A stretch of DNA of 64,000 nucleotides from Canna indica. Its lineage: Eukaryota; Streptophyta; Magnoliopsida; Zingiberales; Cannaceae. Below, piece after piece: positions 1 through 12,599 of this stretch; within the stretch, counting starts at the first letter, position 1; every line of letters begins with the position of its first letter. Location: contig CP136897.1 of the NCBI GenBank assembly GCA_034359265.1, positions 21,756,001 to 21,820,000 of the forward strand, in the 5' to 3' direction. The notes below the pieces were generated by a model. That model ran no database searches and had not been told where the DNA came from. It was given only the letters and a program-made list of their open reading frames with translations. The position numbers were made by a program, and so were the translations under genes.

Positions 1-842
1 AATTAAAAATTTAAAGACAATATAGCATTCATTGTCAACAAGTAATTGTATTTTTGTACGTAAAGCATTTCAACTCCAATATAAATGGAAGGAGCTTCCT
101 GAAGACCCACTATAATCTAGAATTTTGTACCATGCTACTCTTCACTAATATTTCCTTCTTCTACCAACATACTTTGTATGAAAATGTGCACATATTGGAT
201 CAAGACATACCTTCATACAAAATATTAGCCTGATCACTTATGTTTTTGGCCAAATGGTATAACTTATTCTTGGATGTTAATACTTCAAATGCACTATATT
301 TGCATTCTTTTACCTAACTTTGCTTTCATATTGAGCTTCGGTTTCTTAGTCCTAAAGCTTGTTTTTGTCACTAGTCGAGGGACAACGGACCTTAGGAAGT
401 AAATTTTGGCTTTAGGAACTCCCACGCCCCTATATAGCCTTTCAGTATATGTGTCAATTGAAGATGACTTAATAATCTTCTTGTTTTACCAATCATATAA
501 TCTTGAAAGGGTGAGACATCAATAGATGCTTTGCCAAGCTGTTGGAACAATGAACTTATTGCGATAACAACCAGTGCTTATTTGTCATTGTGGTAGATAC
601 AAGCAACTCAAGTAGTTTAGGTGATCAGCATTTACTCTTATTTCCACTAAAATATTTTATTAAGATAATGAAAAGTTTCAGAAACAGAAATAATAAATGA
701 CTGGTAAATGAATAAATGAAAGTTGAATGAACTACTATCTAATGGGGGAAAAGATTAAGTATGTCATCCTCCAAATGGTAGACAAGGCTAACCAAAAACT
801 AGAGTTTAAAATTTTTTAAATAATATTATAAGAAAATTGTAC
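1..842 (-). other. Intron and unsampled 3' part of the MUCI70-like gene
   Basis: This stretch follows a canonical GT donor (at 842-841 on the minus strand) of the DUF616 gene. I looked on the minus strand for the conserved continuation of the family and found no exon, so it looks like one long intron running off the left edge. It is AT-rich and I see no transposon ends or other genes in it. Confidence 0.55.
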
Positions 843-3107
843 CTTCCCATTGCGCCTTGCATCTTCATAAGGAAGGTTTCGAACTACCACAACTCTCCAA
901 AGACCAACTCTTTTTGTGTCAACTAGCCCACTAGAGTTTTTTATGTACGCTTCAGTTTCCTCATCAACAAACATATAAAAGCACGCATTCCTTTTTGCAT
1001 ATTCACTTATATTCCTAGGTTGCTGCATTATGTCATAATTTCCTGATCAGAGATATAAACAAAAGTGAATCCATGAGCTAGGGAAACCAATGGCTTAAGG
1101 GTAGACAAAAAAAACAAACAATTAGCGAATTGATACCAAAAATAGCAGAGGCTACAACAACATCATGGCATTCCTCCATTTCAAGAAGATCTGCATTATC
1201 TATGTCAAACCCAGTCTCCATACCAGGTTTCTTTCCCTTGGCAAATCTGGTGAAGAATAGTTAACATGGATTTAGACAATAATAGCAGTTAAATGATCTC
1301 CAATCAACTTATATAAGAACATCCATACACAAAAATAAGAGCTATCAAAAAGAAGTTTCAGCCAATAAAATACATCAATATTCAGTAGACTTGAAAAGGA
1401 AATTGAATGGTCAAGGAGTGAGCCATACCCACAGTATACTGTCATTGATTCTTTTATATTGAAAGATTCATTCCTCTGCAGCAACGATGGATGTCCTCCA
1501 AAGATGGAACCTCCATTTGACTCATTTGCAATTAAGTTGTCTTCTAAAACATAGTTTAAATTCTTAAGGATGGGTGATTCTGATGGTGAAGGTGGCCTAA
1601 GAAGCATAGCATGCTCCACAGGAACATAGCAAACAGGACATGCTGCAAAAAAGAGATATCAGATGGTGTGAAAGTTAAACCCAAAGTATTTTTGTTGTCC
1701 AAATCAAGACTTAGACAATAACTAAGAACTTACGACGTGGACCAGTGCGCTTCTTATCAGCCGGTGGTGGAGGAAGAGTGAAACTTTCACAAGGATGTGG
1801 TGGAGGAGGAACAGTAGGAACAGCAATCTTAGTTACATTTTGAGTTATTTCAGATTCATGGATAGACTTGGAAGTGATATCAACATTTGCTTCCTTTTCG
1901 GGAATCATCGGGGGAGGTCTGATATTATTTAATAATGGCCTACTGGGATTTACAAAATTTTTGACATGATCTGTGAAACCCATGTGGGAGTCAGGGCTAG
2001 CTGATGCATCTTCATCTGAAATATCAAGGAAATAAATTGTTATATGCTAATCTTGACAACCAACAGAACCAGTAACAGGTATCAAAATAAGTAGACGTTT
2101 GGCAAAGTTGGTCGTCACACATATTACATTTGCAGTATATCCTTTTGTGGTTTCAGTATTTCAGAGGCATTTATTATAAGCACACTAATCTCTAGTCAGA
2201 CTTGTTACTTGGTGGAAATTTGTCCACTAATTCAAGCAGTAGGAACTCATTCAAACAAAATGACTCTGTTATGTTCCTAGTTCAGTCTACCTTATGGCTA
2301 TCTCCAACGTAACCCAGTTAAAAATTTCAGTTATGACTTGATCAGCGATAAGTCATTGCTTGAAACAATAGATGTTATCAGAAACAATGACCTATTCTGG
2401 AATCAGATACTATTGCTTCAAATTTAATCAATGTGGTTGAGACTTTCTCAGTGGACCACATCAAACTGATGATTTCTCCAATCCTAGTGAGAAAAAAAAA
2501 AAACTCATGTTCGACTAACATTGACAATTAGCTACGGCGTCTGATCATTTAATAGTTATATGAATCCACAGTCACTGGATTTGGCTCATATCATCATCTA
2601 GACAATGCAAAGGAGAGCAAAGCAAATATTCTGGAACTAGACATAAGACCAGAATATTGAGGTAGTTACACCAATAAAAACTTACAGGCATTGAGAAGAA
2701 TAATCAGTAAATGTTGGAATAATCCACATTTAAACAAGTGAAGATACAACCAGCAGTCGATGCATTGGCATTACTAGACATAATTCGTGGAAGATAGTGT
2801 ATATACAAAGGCAATAAAAGGAAGAAAGACCAAAACCTTTACTGACAACTGAAATGAACGAGAGTACAGCAACGGAGGCCACGAGCAAGAGCAACATCCC
2901 GACCTTCCTCCTCCCTGCAAACTTGAAGATCCTAGGCAAGATCCTCTCCTTTTCTCTCGATCCAGAAAGGGACATTTTGGAAGGCTTGCGGACTGACAGC
3001 GGAGGCGACTGATTCGACAAAACAGCACCGTTCTGCAGCTGTGGCTGCAGTGATCCATAACTACCCGATCGTAGACCCAATGACCCTCCAGTCATTGTCC
3101 CTCCCAA
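843..3107 (-). CDS. MUCI70: MUCI70-like probable hexosyltransferase (DUF616), 5' part only
   Basis: Five coding exons chain with matching phases: 3107-2837, 2015-1734, 1642-1429, 1246-1137 and 1042-843 (359 codons), all with GT-AG borders. The N-terminus is basic and Ser/Gly-rich, followed by a hydrophobic stretch of about 20 residues (near residues 70-90), as in a type II Golgi membrane protein. Then come a proline-rich stem, a Cys pair (CPVCYVPVE), conserved LKNLNYVLEDN and FGGHPS blocks, and the start of the DUF616 domain with GFDIDNADLLEMEECHD, ASAIFGNYD and ACFYMFVDEET. In Arabidopsis MUCI70 acts in seed-mucilage (pectin) biosynthesis; activity here is inferred from family membership. 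The start could be either of two Met four residues apart. The catalytic C-terminal half lies beyond the window. No stop or frameshift is visible in the exons. Confidence 0.88.
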
Positions 3108-3760
3108 CCCACGGGCCGCCCTCTCATCTCCCTTCCCCTTTAGAGAACCCTCTCATCCAACCCTATGATGAACCAAAACACCCACCGAAATAAGGAATCA
3201 GCACCTCCACCGCACTCCCTCCAATGAACAGACCCAAAAAAACACCAAATACAAGAAGATCTGCGTGCTACCGACGAACCTACTCCAGTTTTTGAAAGAA
3301 GACTGGCTAAAATCCAACTTCGAACAATCGCGTCCGCTTGAATCCGCAAAAACGCGTCTTTTACGGGAAATCACGAGATGACTCTCCCAAATCTACAAAC
3401 GCATCGATCGTTTTCCCAAACGGAACAAAATATCTTACAGATCGATCTCCCTCGTCATTACCCCACGTGCTCGAACTACGGGAATGCTGATGCGAATGGA
3501 CACAACCAAGGAAAAGGAAGGGAACGGATCGGGCGGGAGGGAGGGATCACGAGCTGGGGATCTCGCCGCTTCTAAGCTAGAATTCCCGTGACGCAGTCGT
3601 GGATTTTTGCTTCCGCTGCTGAATCGCCGATCCGAACCCTTGTGCTCGTCTTCGAGCGTCAGATTTGTTGCAGGCCCGCAGTGGTTAATAATAGCAAGGG
3701 AGGGAGAAGGAAGACGGGGAGAAACAAAACCAGCATAAATATAAATTAAATTAAATTATT
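3108..3760 (-). promoter_or_regulatory. 5' leader and probable promoter of the MUCI70-like gene
   Basis: The stretch just upstream of the start codon is GC-richer than the DNA beyond it and ends at a sharp drop into AT-rich sequence near 3735. On the minus strand a TATA-like TTTATATTTATG lies at about 3737-3750, which would give a leader of roughly 600 bases. No expression data are visible, so the start site is a guess. Confidence 0.35.
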
Positions 3761-5327
3761 ATTTCCATATCCTAAATAACATATTATTCTGCTAATACAT
3801 TTATTAGCGTGTATTAATTGCTATTACAAGACAAATTTCTATCGGCGGTCAACCAATTAGTCTCACCATTCAGTATTTCACCCTTTAGTATACCTTATTT
3901 ATATGAGTGAATGTGTTGGGTCCCATGTACGAACTCCAGTTAAAAGGCAGCTATAAACTTAGTAAGAGTAAAACAGTAGCCAGTGGAAGACGATGACAGC
4001 AAGCAGGGGTTACGGCCTTACGAATTAGTCACGATGACGCCTCTCACCATCTGCACCGTTCGATATACCTTGCAATCCGTGCTAATGCGAATCTCGATCA
4101 CGTTGGACGGTGGTCATGGCCTTGCATCAACCACGACGATTCTAGGACGACGTTCGATGCTATCGTCGGTATCACGTCACCATCCAACGGGATCTGTTCA
4201 ATGGTGGTTAATCTATAAATAAGTGATGTTAAAATTATTAGTTAACTCAAACAAGAATATATTATTATGAATTGTATATAAAGAAAATAGAAACTTTTCT
4301 AAACCCCAATATGAACCTTCTAAATTCTTCCAAACCTAATATAGTCTTCTAAATTTTTAAAATCATAATCGAATTTAAAAAATTCTCAATATTACATTGA
4401 AATTCTTGAAATATTTCAATAATTTTAAATGAAATTCTTGAAAGTGACATTTTGATCATAAAAATACATCTCAAAATTTTAAAAGAATCATAATTATTTT
4501 TTAAAAGTTTTTAGAATGCATTTTCACGATTAAATGATAACTTTCACGAGTTTCACCAAAACTCTTAAAATACTTTAAGAATTTAAAAGTAGTCATTTGA
4601 CCATTAAAATATATTTTAAAATATTAAAAAATCATAAAAATATTTCATTCATAATTTTAGAATTTTTTTGTGATTTTTTAAGATTTTAAGATGTATTTTC
4701 ATAATTAAATGGTCATTGTTGAAACATTTCAAGAGTTTTGGTGAAATTCTTAAAAGTGCTCATTTTATCATGAAAATATATTTTAAAAAAATCACAAAAA
4801 TCCTAAGAGAAATCTACAACTTGGAGCTGCTCAGATATTCCAACGACGCCGAGAAGCAAAAGATCTCATCTAATGCCGACAAAAATAAGAAGTGTGATTT
4901 CAGTCGCACTTAATACCGACAAAAGTAAAAAGTACTCGGGTATTCAAACTAGTCCAAGTGAAAGAATCATTTTCTACTATTTAAGGCTCTTGTTGGATAC
5001 TTGGATTTGAGTTGACCTCAATACATTTAATATTTTTTTATTTTTGTAATTTATATGATATGTTATTAACTAAATCATATAATCTTGACAAATTATGCTA
5101 ATCTTACTTAGTACTTAATTACCTAACTTCCCACTATGTTATAATGTGTCAATTTTCATTGTGGACAGAGAATATTTGACTAAACACCATACATGGTGTA
5201 TGGAGTAATTAATAATTAATGGTTGTAAATGATGTCAGTTAATTTCCAAGTTATGATAATTTCACCAAATGCGTGTTTTTATCAGTACAGTTAAAAATAG
5301 TCCTAACATATTCAAATAAGTGGAAGC
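3761..5327. other. Intergenic DNA without a recognisable gene
   Basis: Mostly AT-rich. A moderately GC-rich island at about 3980-4215 has a 79-codon ORF, but its translation matches no family I know. The end of the island carries a plus-strand TATA-like CTATAAATA with nothing coding after it. Degenerate ~172-bp repeats lie at 4390-4800 (listed separately). Confidence 0.6.
4390..4800. repeat. Degenerate ~172-bp tandem repeat, copy cluster A
   Basis: At least two and a half imperfect units are readable. The landmark ATTTTC[A/C]..TTAAAT recurs near 4520 and 4695 (175 bp apart), surrounded by the phrases 'AAATATATTTTAAAATATT', 'ATCATAAAAA' and 'CATTTTGATCAT'. The same unit occurs as five copies at 45150-45940, so this is a dispersed satellite-like family and not chance AT-richness. 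Confidence 0.55.
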
Positions 5328-5345
5328 AAGGGTGTAATATTTGTG
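5328..5345. repeat. Left target-site duplication of the LINE
   Basis: 18 bases matching 11646-11663 with one mismatch (A versus G at the 12th base). The copies abut the 5' end of the LINE and the A/T-rich tail at its 3' end, as expected for target-primed reverse transcription. Confidence 0.85.
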
Positions 5346-5375
5346 ATGACGTCCGCGACTCCTCTTGCAACGTGA

Positions 5376-7449
5376 ATGGCGACTTCACGGACGCTCCCAT
5401 TGATCGCCATCGACGATGGCGACCCAACCCCTCCCGACGACTCCTCCCCCTCTGCGCAGCAACCCCCCACCGACGAGGACATCCCCATGGCGGAACCCAC
5501 CTCCCTACTCCATCCTACGACGACTCAAAGAAATCCAAATCTGTCTCCACCAATGAAGAACTTAGGACCTCCGACCGCCAAGGCTCCCTCCAGTCCGGAT
5601 TCGACCGACGACACCTTGATGACAGATTCTACACTCTTGCCAACAGTATCCCCAAATGGCCGAAACCCTTTTTTGGCCGGCACTGTCCAAAATTTGGGGG
5701 TTCATCTCAATGAACCCCCTAATATGGCTGCCTCGCCTTTCCTGCATCCATCCGACACTCAAATGATGGAATCCCCCCCTCCCCCGAGATGGTCAATATG
5801 GGCTGAAACCCTAGTTCTTCAAAACCAGATCAATTGTTGGGGATTCAGGCCCCTGCTCCTCTCCCGACTGGTAATTTCATTCCCTCTTCATCATTTAACC
5901 ATACTAACACACATCTTCTCCACAGGGACTTAAATCCTATTTTTGAGGATAACAAAAAATCAAAACTTGTGCACCCTCCATCTGCTACCTCTGGCCTACA
6001 GAACACTGCTACCTCGGCGATTCAAGCCCCTCAAACCTGGGCACAAATCCTGCGAGGATCTCATTCTAAGGAACCAAACAAATACTGTGAGTCTTCTACC
6101 CTTGCCAAAATTACAAATAATTGCTCTGGTAAAGTTTCATTCATGCATGAACAAGTTTCTACTTGGCAATCTCAATGGCAAAATAGCCTGGTTGGTAAGT
6201 TCCTTGGCCGACCCCCGCCCCTTTACATTGTATCTTGTCGGGCTTCTAAACTATGGTCTGAATACGGTTTATGCAATGTCATGGATCTTGAGGAAGGGTT
6301 TTTTATTTTTAAATTTAATGAAAAATATAATGTCACCACTGTTCTTACGGGTGGCCCTTGGTCTTATAGAGGAGACATCATCCGATTAGTGCCATGGAAA
6401 CCTTTTTTCAGGCTATGGCTGGAAGATTTCTCCTCTGCTCCTGTTTGGTTAAGATTGCATGCTCTTCCCCTTGAATTATGGAACGATACATCTGTCACTA
6501 TGATTGCAAACTGTATTGGTAAACTTATCTCTATAGATTCTAAATTTTTTGAATTCCAAAGAGGTAAGTACATTAGAGTTTGTGTAGAAATAGACTTATC
6601 TAAATCTATTATGCAAGGCATTTGGATTTTTGTTCCAGGAAATAATTTTTTTCAACCGGTTATATATGAAAATCTGCCTTCTGTATGCTTTCTCTGTGGT
6701 TTGGTTGGACATAGGGAAAATTATTGCAAAAAGCATTCTGATAATATGCATACAAATAATCTGAAAAACCCCCCTTCCAAACCTAGTGATAGAACCATTC
6801 CTACTACTCCTAGCCCCCCCCAGGTGCCAAGGAGCCTCAGACACCTAGTGTTGAGGAACCGATGTGTGGTCCTTGGATTCAAGTTAGAAGAAAAATGGAT
6901 CGTAGAAATCTCACTAAACAGCAGACCCATTCCGCTCCAATGCAAAATCCCCCTCAATCTAACTTGAATCAAGTAAATCATGAGGACATGCACAATGATG
7001 CCTCCACTAGGTACTCTGATGGCAACCTTACCCCTAACCTTAGCAATAACTTCTCTAAATCTAAAAATAAACCACCAAACATTCCTAAAACAAATAACTC
7101 TAAGGGTTACATCCCTGTCAATGAGGCCAAACCTGCCCCCTCAAAACAGAAACCTTCTACTACAAAAATAAATGACTCAAAAATCCTCCCTAAAAATGCC
7201 CAACACACTAGTAAACAGAAGGAACAACCTCCCCTTCCTTACAAATCTTCTACCTTCCTTAAAAAACCCTTTGATGATTTAGTTAAAGAGGTTTCACTAA
7301 TCTTCAATTCTGAATTCTCTACAACTGAACCATCTCCCTCTAAGGCTTCCAATAAGAAAGGCAAAGCTCTCACGACCTCTAAAAGCAATAAGTCTAAACC
7401 AAACTACTCTACTCCCCCCTCCTTATTTGTATTCATTAGGGCAAAGTAG
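5376..7449 (+). pseudogene. LINE ORF1 (nucleic-acid-binding, DUF4283 plus CCHC), two frameshifts
   Basis: The start at 5376 opens a Pro/Ser/Thr-rich N-terminus. The frame then shifts near 5800-5840 into the reading that holds the DUF4283-like region (about 6150-6640: WQNSLVGKFLG, GPWSYRGD, VWLRLHALPLELW) and a zinc knuckle CFLCGLVGHRENYC (about 6690-6730). A second shift lies at a run of eight C (6814-6821), after which the frame holds MCGPWIQVRRK and a low-complexity Lys/Ser/Pro tail ending at 7449. ORF1 proteins of this type bind the element RNA. Both breaks look like simple small indels. Confidence 0.82.
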
Positions 7450-7535
7450 TGGTAAAAGACTTAGAAATGAACCTCCTATTGAAGAAATCCCTGATTCTAA
7501 TGATCAACCCATGACTACCTCTGATGTTAACTCAT

Positions 7536-10500
7536 TAATATCACATCTTGGAATGTTAGAGAGGTGCTAAGGCCTCAAATCCTTAGCCGCATACATTCCT
7601 TAAGTAAAGCCTGTAATGTTAAAATCTTTACTTTGCAAGAAACTCATGTGGATAACTTTAATGCCTCTCTCTTTATCTCTCATATTGGTCGTAATTGGAG
7701 TGGTTTTTCTTTTCCTTCAAATGGTGTCTCAGGTGGTTTAATCCTTGCTTGAAATTCTTTACATGTCAAAACTAATATTATTTATGCTAAAAAAAACATC
7801 ATCCATGCTGTGGTTTTCATAAATGATGACACACCCTTTCTCTTTTTTAACATTTATGCAAACACAAATCCTGCCATTGGAAACCTCCTTTGGCATTCTT
7901 TATCCAAATTAGACCTTTTCTCCTTCCCTTGATTCCTCACTGGAGACTTTAATTGTATTTTGAATGATACAAATAAGAAGGGATGCCTACCTTTCAAAGT
8001 GACTCCCCACATTAGGAACTTTAGATCTTCCATCATTAATTCAAGCCTTGTTGATTTAGGGTTTAGTAGGCCTAAGTACACATGGTGTAATAATAGAAAG
8101 GATGACAAGAAAATTCTTATTAGACTTGATCGTGCCTTTGCCAACCCTGCTTGGCTGCACTATTTTGGCACTTCTAGAGTCAAGCACCTCCTAAGGTTTG
8201 GTTCAGACCACTGTCTCATTCTCTTAGAAATTAACCCTAAAGCTAATGTCAGATCTAAACTTTTCAAATTCCAAAATTTTTGGACTGAGTATCCTGAATC
8301 CACCAACATTATTCAGGAAGCTTGGTCTACTTCTCCTCCAAATCTCATTCCTCAATCCAACTTTGCCCTTAATTTGGCTCATACTAGAAAAGCTCTCTCC
8401 AACTAAAACAAAAATCAAATTGGAAACCTAGAAACAAACCTTAAGCTTACCAAAACTGCTACTCAACACCTTGAGGAAAAAGAAACAGACACTGGCTTAA
8501 CATCCCATGAACAATCAAATCTAGACTCCCTCTACATCCAAATAAATAACCTTCAACATCAAATTAGCCTGAAATGGTGGACTAAGACCAAAATTAAATG
8601 GCTCCTCGATGGTGACAAGAACACAGCCTATTTTCATAGGATTGTTACCTCGCGTAGGAGAGTTAATTTCATAAGCAAAATTATTCATGACACTGGGGCT
8701 TCTCTCACTGGGGATGTTGACATTCTTAAGACCTTTGCAGGTCATTATCAAAAACTTTGGCAGCCCACTCACTTAAACCCCTTTACCATTGAACTATGGC
8801 CTAGATTTCCCACCAGTTCTCCTTCTATGAAAAACAACTTAACCAAACCGTTCACTAAAGAGGAATTATGGGACACTGTGAAGTCAATGGCTAATGGTAA
8901 AAGCCCTGACCTTGATGGCTTCACAGCTGAGTTCTATAAACAATATTGGTCCATCATTCAGGATGACCTCTTCAATTGCATTCTAAACTTTCAAAATTCA
9001 ATCTTTCTTCCTTACTCCTGGAACCAAACAGTTTTAACTTTTATTCATAAAAGCAAAACCCCTACTAGAGTTAAGGATTATAAGCCCATATCCCTCTGCA
9101 ATTTGAATTACTGTATCCTTTCTAAGATGTTAGCCAATAGAATGAAGGAAACCTTACCTAGTCTTATCTCTCATGAGAAATTTATCTTTATCAAAGGTAG
9201 GAACATTCATGAAAATATCCTCCTTGCTCAAGAGATGACTCACACTATATATAAGTCCAAGAGTAGGAAACCATTCATTATAGTCAAGCTTGATTTAGAA
9301 AAAGCCTTTGACTCCATCTCTTTTGGAACTCACTGGTTTCCCTTTAACCTTTATTAATTGGACCTCCTCCTGCTTAACTACCACATCATTCTCTTGTTTG
9401 GTAAATGATAGTCTCTCGGGTTTCTTCCAATCTAGTAGAGGAATTAGATAAGGTGAACCCATATCCCCTTTCCTCTACATTTTGGTTGCCCAAACTCTAT
9501 CTCTTCTTATTAAAAATATTGTCCAAGAAAAAAATCTCATTCCTCTTAGCTTCAAAAACAACTTTCAACTTAGTCACATTCTCTTTGCTGATGATATCAT
9601 GCTCTGTTTCAGAGCTGATAACAAAAGCTTGGATTCCATCAAGTCTATCTTTGAACATTATTATTCTTTAACTGAGCAAAAAGCTAACCCCTCAAGTCTA
9701 GCATTTTCTTTCCCAAGAATACCCCCCTCACATTAAAACCTCCATCTGTCAGTCCTTAGGCATGACTAAAGGTTCCTTAATTCCCCTTTAAATACTTAGT
9801 TATCATGATCTCCCCTAGGAGACCCCCTGAAAATGCTTATGACTATCTCTTTGAATCCATCAATAACAAGCTTGGTTCCTGGCAATCAAATTACCTCTCT
9901 CAAGTCGGTAAACTCACCTTAGTTAATTCTGTTTTAACTTTTATCCCCTTGCATACTCTTTCTATTGCTTGGTTATCCACGAAAACCATGCTAAAACTTA
10001 ACAAAATTATCAACAATTTCTTCTGGGGTTCCACCAATGATTCTCATAAACTTCACCTTATTTCTTGGGACCAAATTACTCTCCCTAAAGAACATGGTGG
10101 GCTGGTCCATAATATCTTTCTCCAAATCTTATCTCTTAATCCTAAAAGAGTAGAAGCTTACTTGAGAAGAAATGACAACATCTGGGTAAACCTGATTCTC
10201 AATAAATATCCTCCCCTTAGTGTTTCTAACATCATCTCCTCTACTCACTGTTCTTGGGCTTGGAGGCTCTTTATTAAAGCTTTTAAGCATCTCAGTTGTG
10301 ATTTTCATTTTGTTATTAGATCTGGTAACAGTACTTCCCTACTTAATGATACTTGGCTTCTCGATTTACCCCTCTGCATTAAGCCAACTTATGTTAATGT
10401 TGAGAACATTCATCCGGATGCTAAAGTGGCTACTACTATTAGCGATCAAAGTTGGAATTCTAACATGTGTAATTCTTTGTTTTCGGCTGAGATTGATGAT

Positions 10501-11577
10501 TCCATTTATGTGATTGGGCTTCCTTTAACTCTCTGTGATGATTTTATTGTTTGGAATGAAAGCACTGTGGAAAATATTACTACTGTGTCAACGTACTCTT
10601 TTCTCCTTAAGCACAACATTAATTTGCCGGATTTTTCTTATAATTGGTCTTCTATTTGGTCTTTAAATGTTTCGAAAAAAATTAAACTCTTTCTTTGGAA
10701 ACTTATGCATGGTAGACTGCTTACTCACACTCGGCTTTTCCAATTAAATTTATCTGCTGATAAATTGTGTCTTTTATGTGGTTTAGAAGATGAAAACTTT
10801 GAGCATCTTTTCTGTCATTGCTCTTTTTCCAAGATGATTTGGAATTTACTTCAATTACATTTACATGTTGTGCTGCCAGATATTAGCACCTGGATCCGTG
10901 GTAGCGACTTAATTATCTTGAGTGACAACTCTGTTCGTTGCTTGATAAAAGAGTTGGTTGTCGTTTCCTGATGGTTTATTTGGTTCAGGAGAAATGAAAC
11001 GCTGCACCAGGTGCGGTAGCTTTTCTCGTCGTGCCTAATGAAAAAAATTATCTCTTATGTCGGTATGCTCGATTCTATAAAAAAATCTAAGGGAAATCCT
11101 AAAGTGAAACATCCTACTTCTCATAAATGGATTCCACCAATCTTTAGCTACATTAAAATAAATTGTGATGCCTCTTATTCTTTGAATGATTCAAGTATTG
11201 GTATTATTGCTAGAAACCACTTAGGTGAGATCATTTATGCTGAATGTGCTTATGTTAAAGCTCCTTCTATTTTGTATGCTGAAGCGCTTGCGGTTAGGCA
11301 AGTTTTAGTTATTGTTTTGCAGGAATATTTTAACCAAGTGATTATTGAGTCTGACTCTAAGATTCTTATGGACGGCATTCAAAAAAGGAAATGCCCGAAT
11401 TGGAGAATTCAACCAGTCTTTGATGACATTTGCTCATTTTCTTTGGCCTGTATTGAACTCTCTTTTAATTTTATGTACAAACAATGTAATCAAGTAGCTC
11501 ACTGGACTACAAAAGTTGCATATCGTATTTCTGGTAATTCGCAGGTTTGGTTGACGTACAACCACCCGAATTACTAA
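7536..11577 (+). pseudogene. LINE ORF2: endonuclease, reverse transcriptase, zf-RVT, RNase H
   Basis: The AP-endonuclease opens with ITSWNVRE (about 7540), then LQETHV, LTGDFNCI and GSDHCLILL (near 8205). The RT region has GKSPDLDGFTAEFYK and KPISLCN, and KLDLEKAFDSI near 9290 (first catalytic Asp). The YxDD-equivalent is FADD at 9584-9595. A zf-RVT block (LFLWKLMHGRLLTHTRL, then C..C..H..C) lies near 10690-10830, and an RNase H domain (INCDAS, YAEALAVRQ, ESDSK) at 11155-11570. Stops at 7750 (TGA), 7930 (TGA), 8404 (TAA), 9355 (TAA) and 10969 (TGA) break the main frame. The stretch 9358-9804 is readable only in other frames, so small indels flank it. The protein cannot be made intact. Confidence 0.86.
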
Positions 11578-11645
11578 ACATTGTTGTAAGGGACCTTGTC
11601 GGTCCTAGTTATCTTCGTTAATTAAAAGTTTTTTATTTTTTTAAA

Positions 11646-11663
11646 AAGGGTGTAATGTTTGTG
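11646..11663. repeat. Right target-site duplication of the LINE
   Basis: Repeats 5328-5345 with a single mismatch, immediately after the A/T-rich 3' tail of the element. Confidence 0.85.
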
Positions 11664-12354
11664 CAAAGTGGATAAATTTTTTGGCTTGCCACTTTTTGAT
11701 GGAGCCCCGTGGAAAGAATTAATATTGGAATAAGGTTATTTAAAAACTTGAATTCTCATTTGACCATCATCCGGGCATGAGAGAAAACTGTAAGTGCATA
11801 TTTGCTTCATAGCATAAGAAAGAATATTACAAGAGATTTATTAATATGTATTATTTATTTAGTGTATAGATTAGAAAAAAATGAGTATAAGATTGATATC
11901 ATATCCGGTGTATACCGGATTTAAAAAATCTATATTCAATCCACTCTCATTTTTTATTCAATCATGTCATATCCTATTCAATGAAGCAAACTTACCATAT
12001 TATGTATATATACGATTAAATTTACTTATTATTTCTTGATTAATACTAAGTTAAGATAATGCAATAATAAAATATATAATAAAATAAATAATAGAATATC
12101 AATTTAGAACATAAAGAGCAATGCTAAAATAATAATTTTTATAGTGATTTTATTTCTAATTAAGCTTAAGTTCACTACCTAAACATTCTGCCAATAACAG
12201 CAACCTAGCAAATACAAATTTAGATTTGTACATAATCAGTAAGACTACTAAATAAAAACAAGAGCAACCTAGCTAGGACTCGTAACGTTTACAATACAAA
12301 ATAATCAAAAAATAAATATAAAAAATTAACAAATAAAGATGTGGAAATTGCTTA
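11664..12354. other. AT-rich intergenic DNA with a small inverted-repeat element
   Basis: No coding sequence seen. About 11790-11998 looks like a small foldback element: TTTGCTTCAT near its left end is mirrored by ATGAAGCAAACTTAC at its right end, with an internal TATCCGG..CCGGAT stem. I could not fix a target-site duplication, so the element call is tentative. Confidence 0.4.
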
Positions 12355-12599
12355 GGGCCTATTTGTTTCCACCCGTTTCGGATTTTGGTTTTGTTTGAAA
12401 TCGAAACTCGCGCCCGAAACAGCGTTTGTTGATTAAAACTGGTCAAAAATTTCAAATCTATTTCGCGAAATTGACTTTTTGTGAAACATTCTTTTGTACA
12501 TGAAACCGAATTCTACTCCGAGTAGAATTCGAGTTTTCGTGAAAAGTATCCAAAACGGGCAGTGACATACTTGTAATTAAAACCAAGTATTCGCCTGTT

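Larger units (their letters stand above)
5346..11645 (+). mobile_element. Full-length but inactive L1-type (RIL) LINE
   Basis: A 6.3-kb non-LTR retrotransposon bounded by an 18-bp TSD. It has a short leader, ORF1 with a DUF4283-type domain and CCHC knuckle, ORF2 with endonuclease, reverse transcriptase, zf-RVT and a C-terminal RNase H domain, then a T/A-rich tail. The RNase H after the RT marks the RNase H-bearing lineage of plant L1 elements. Both ORFs carry frameshifts and ORF2 has several stops, so this copy cannot move by itself. The element runs the full length from leader to tail; the TSD, with one mismatch in 18, implies only moderate age. Confidence 0.9.

Noticed and set aside
3983..4222. 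79-codon ORF in a GC-richer island
   Set aside because: No recognisable domain, no supporting exon structure, and the surrounding DNA is repeat-derived.
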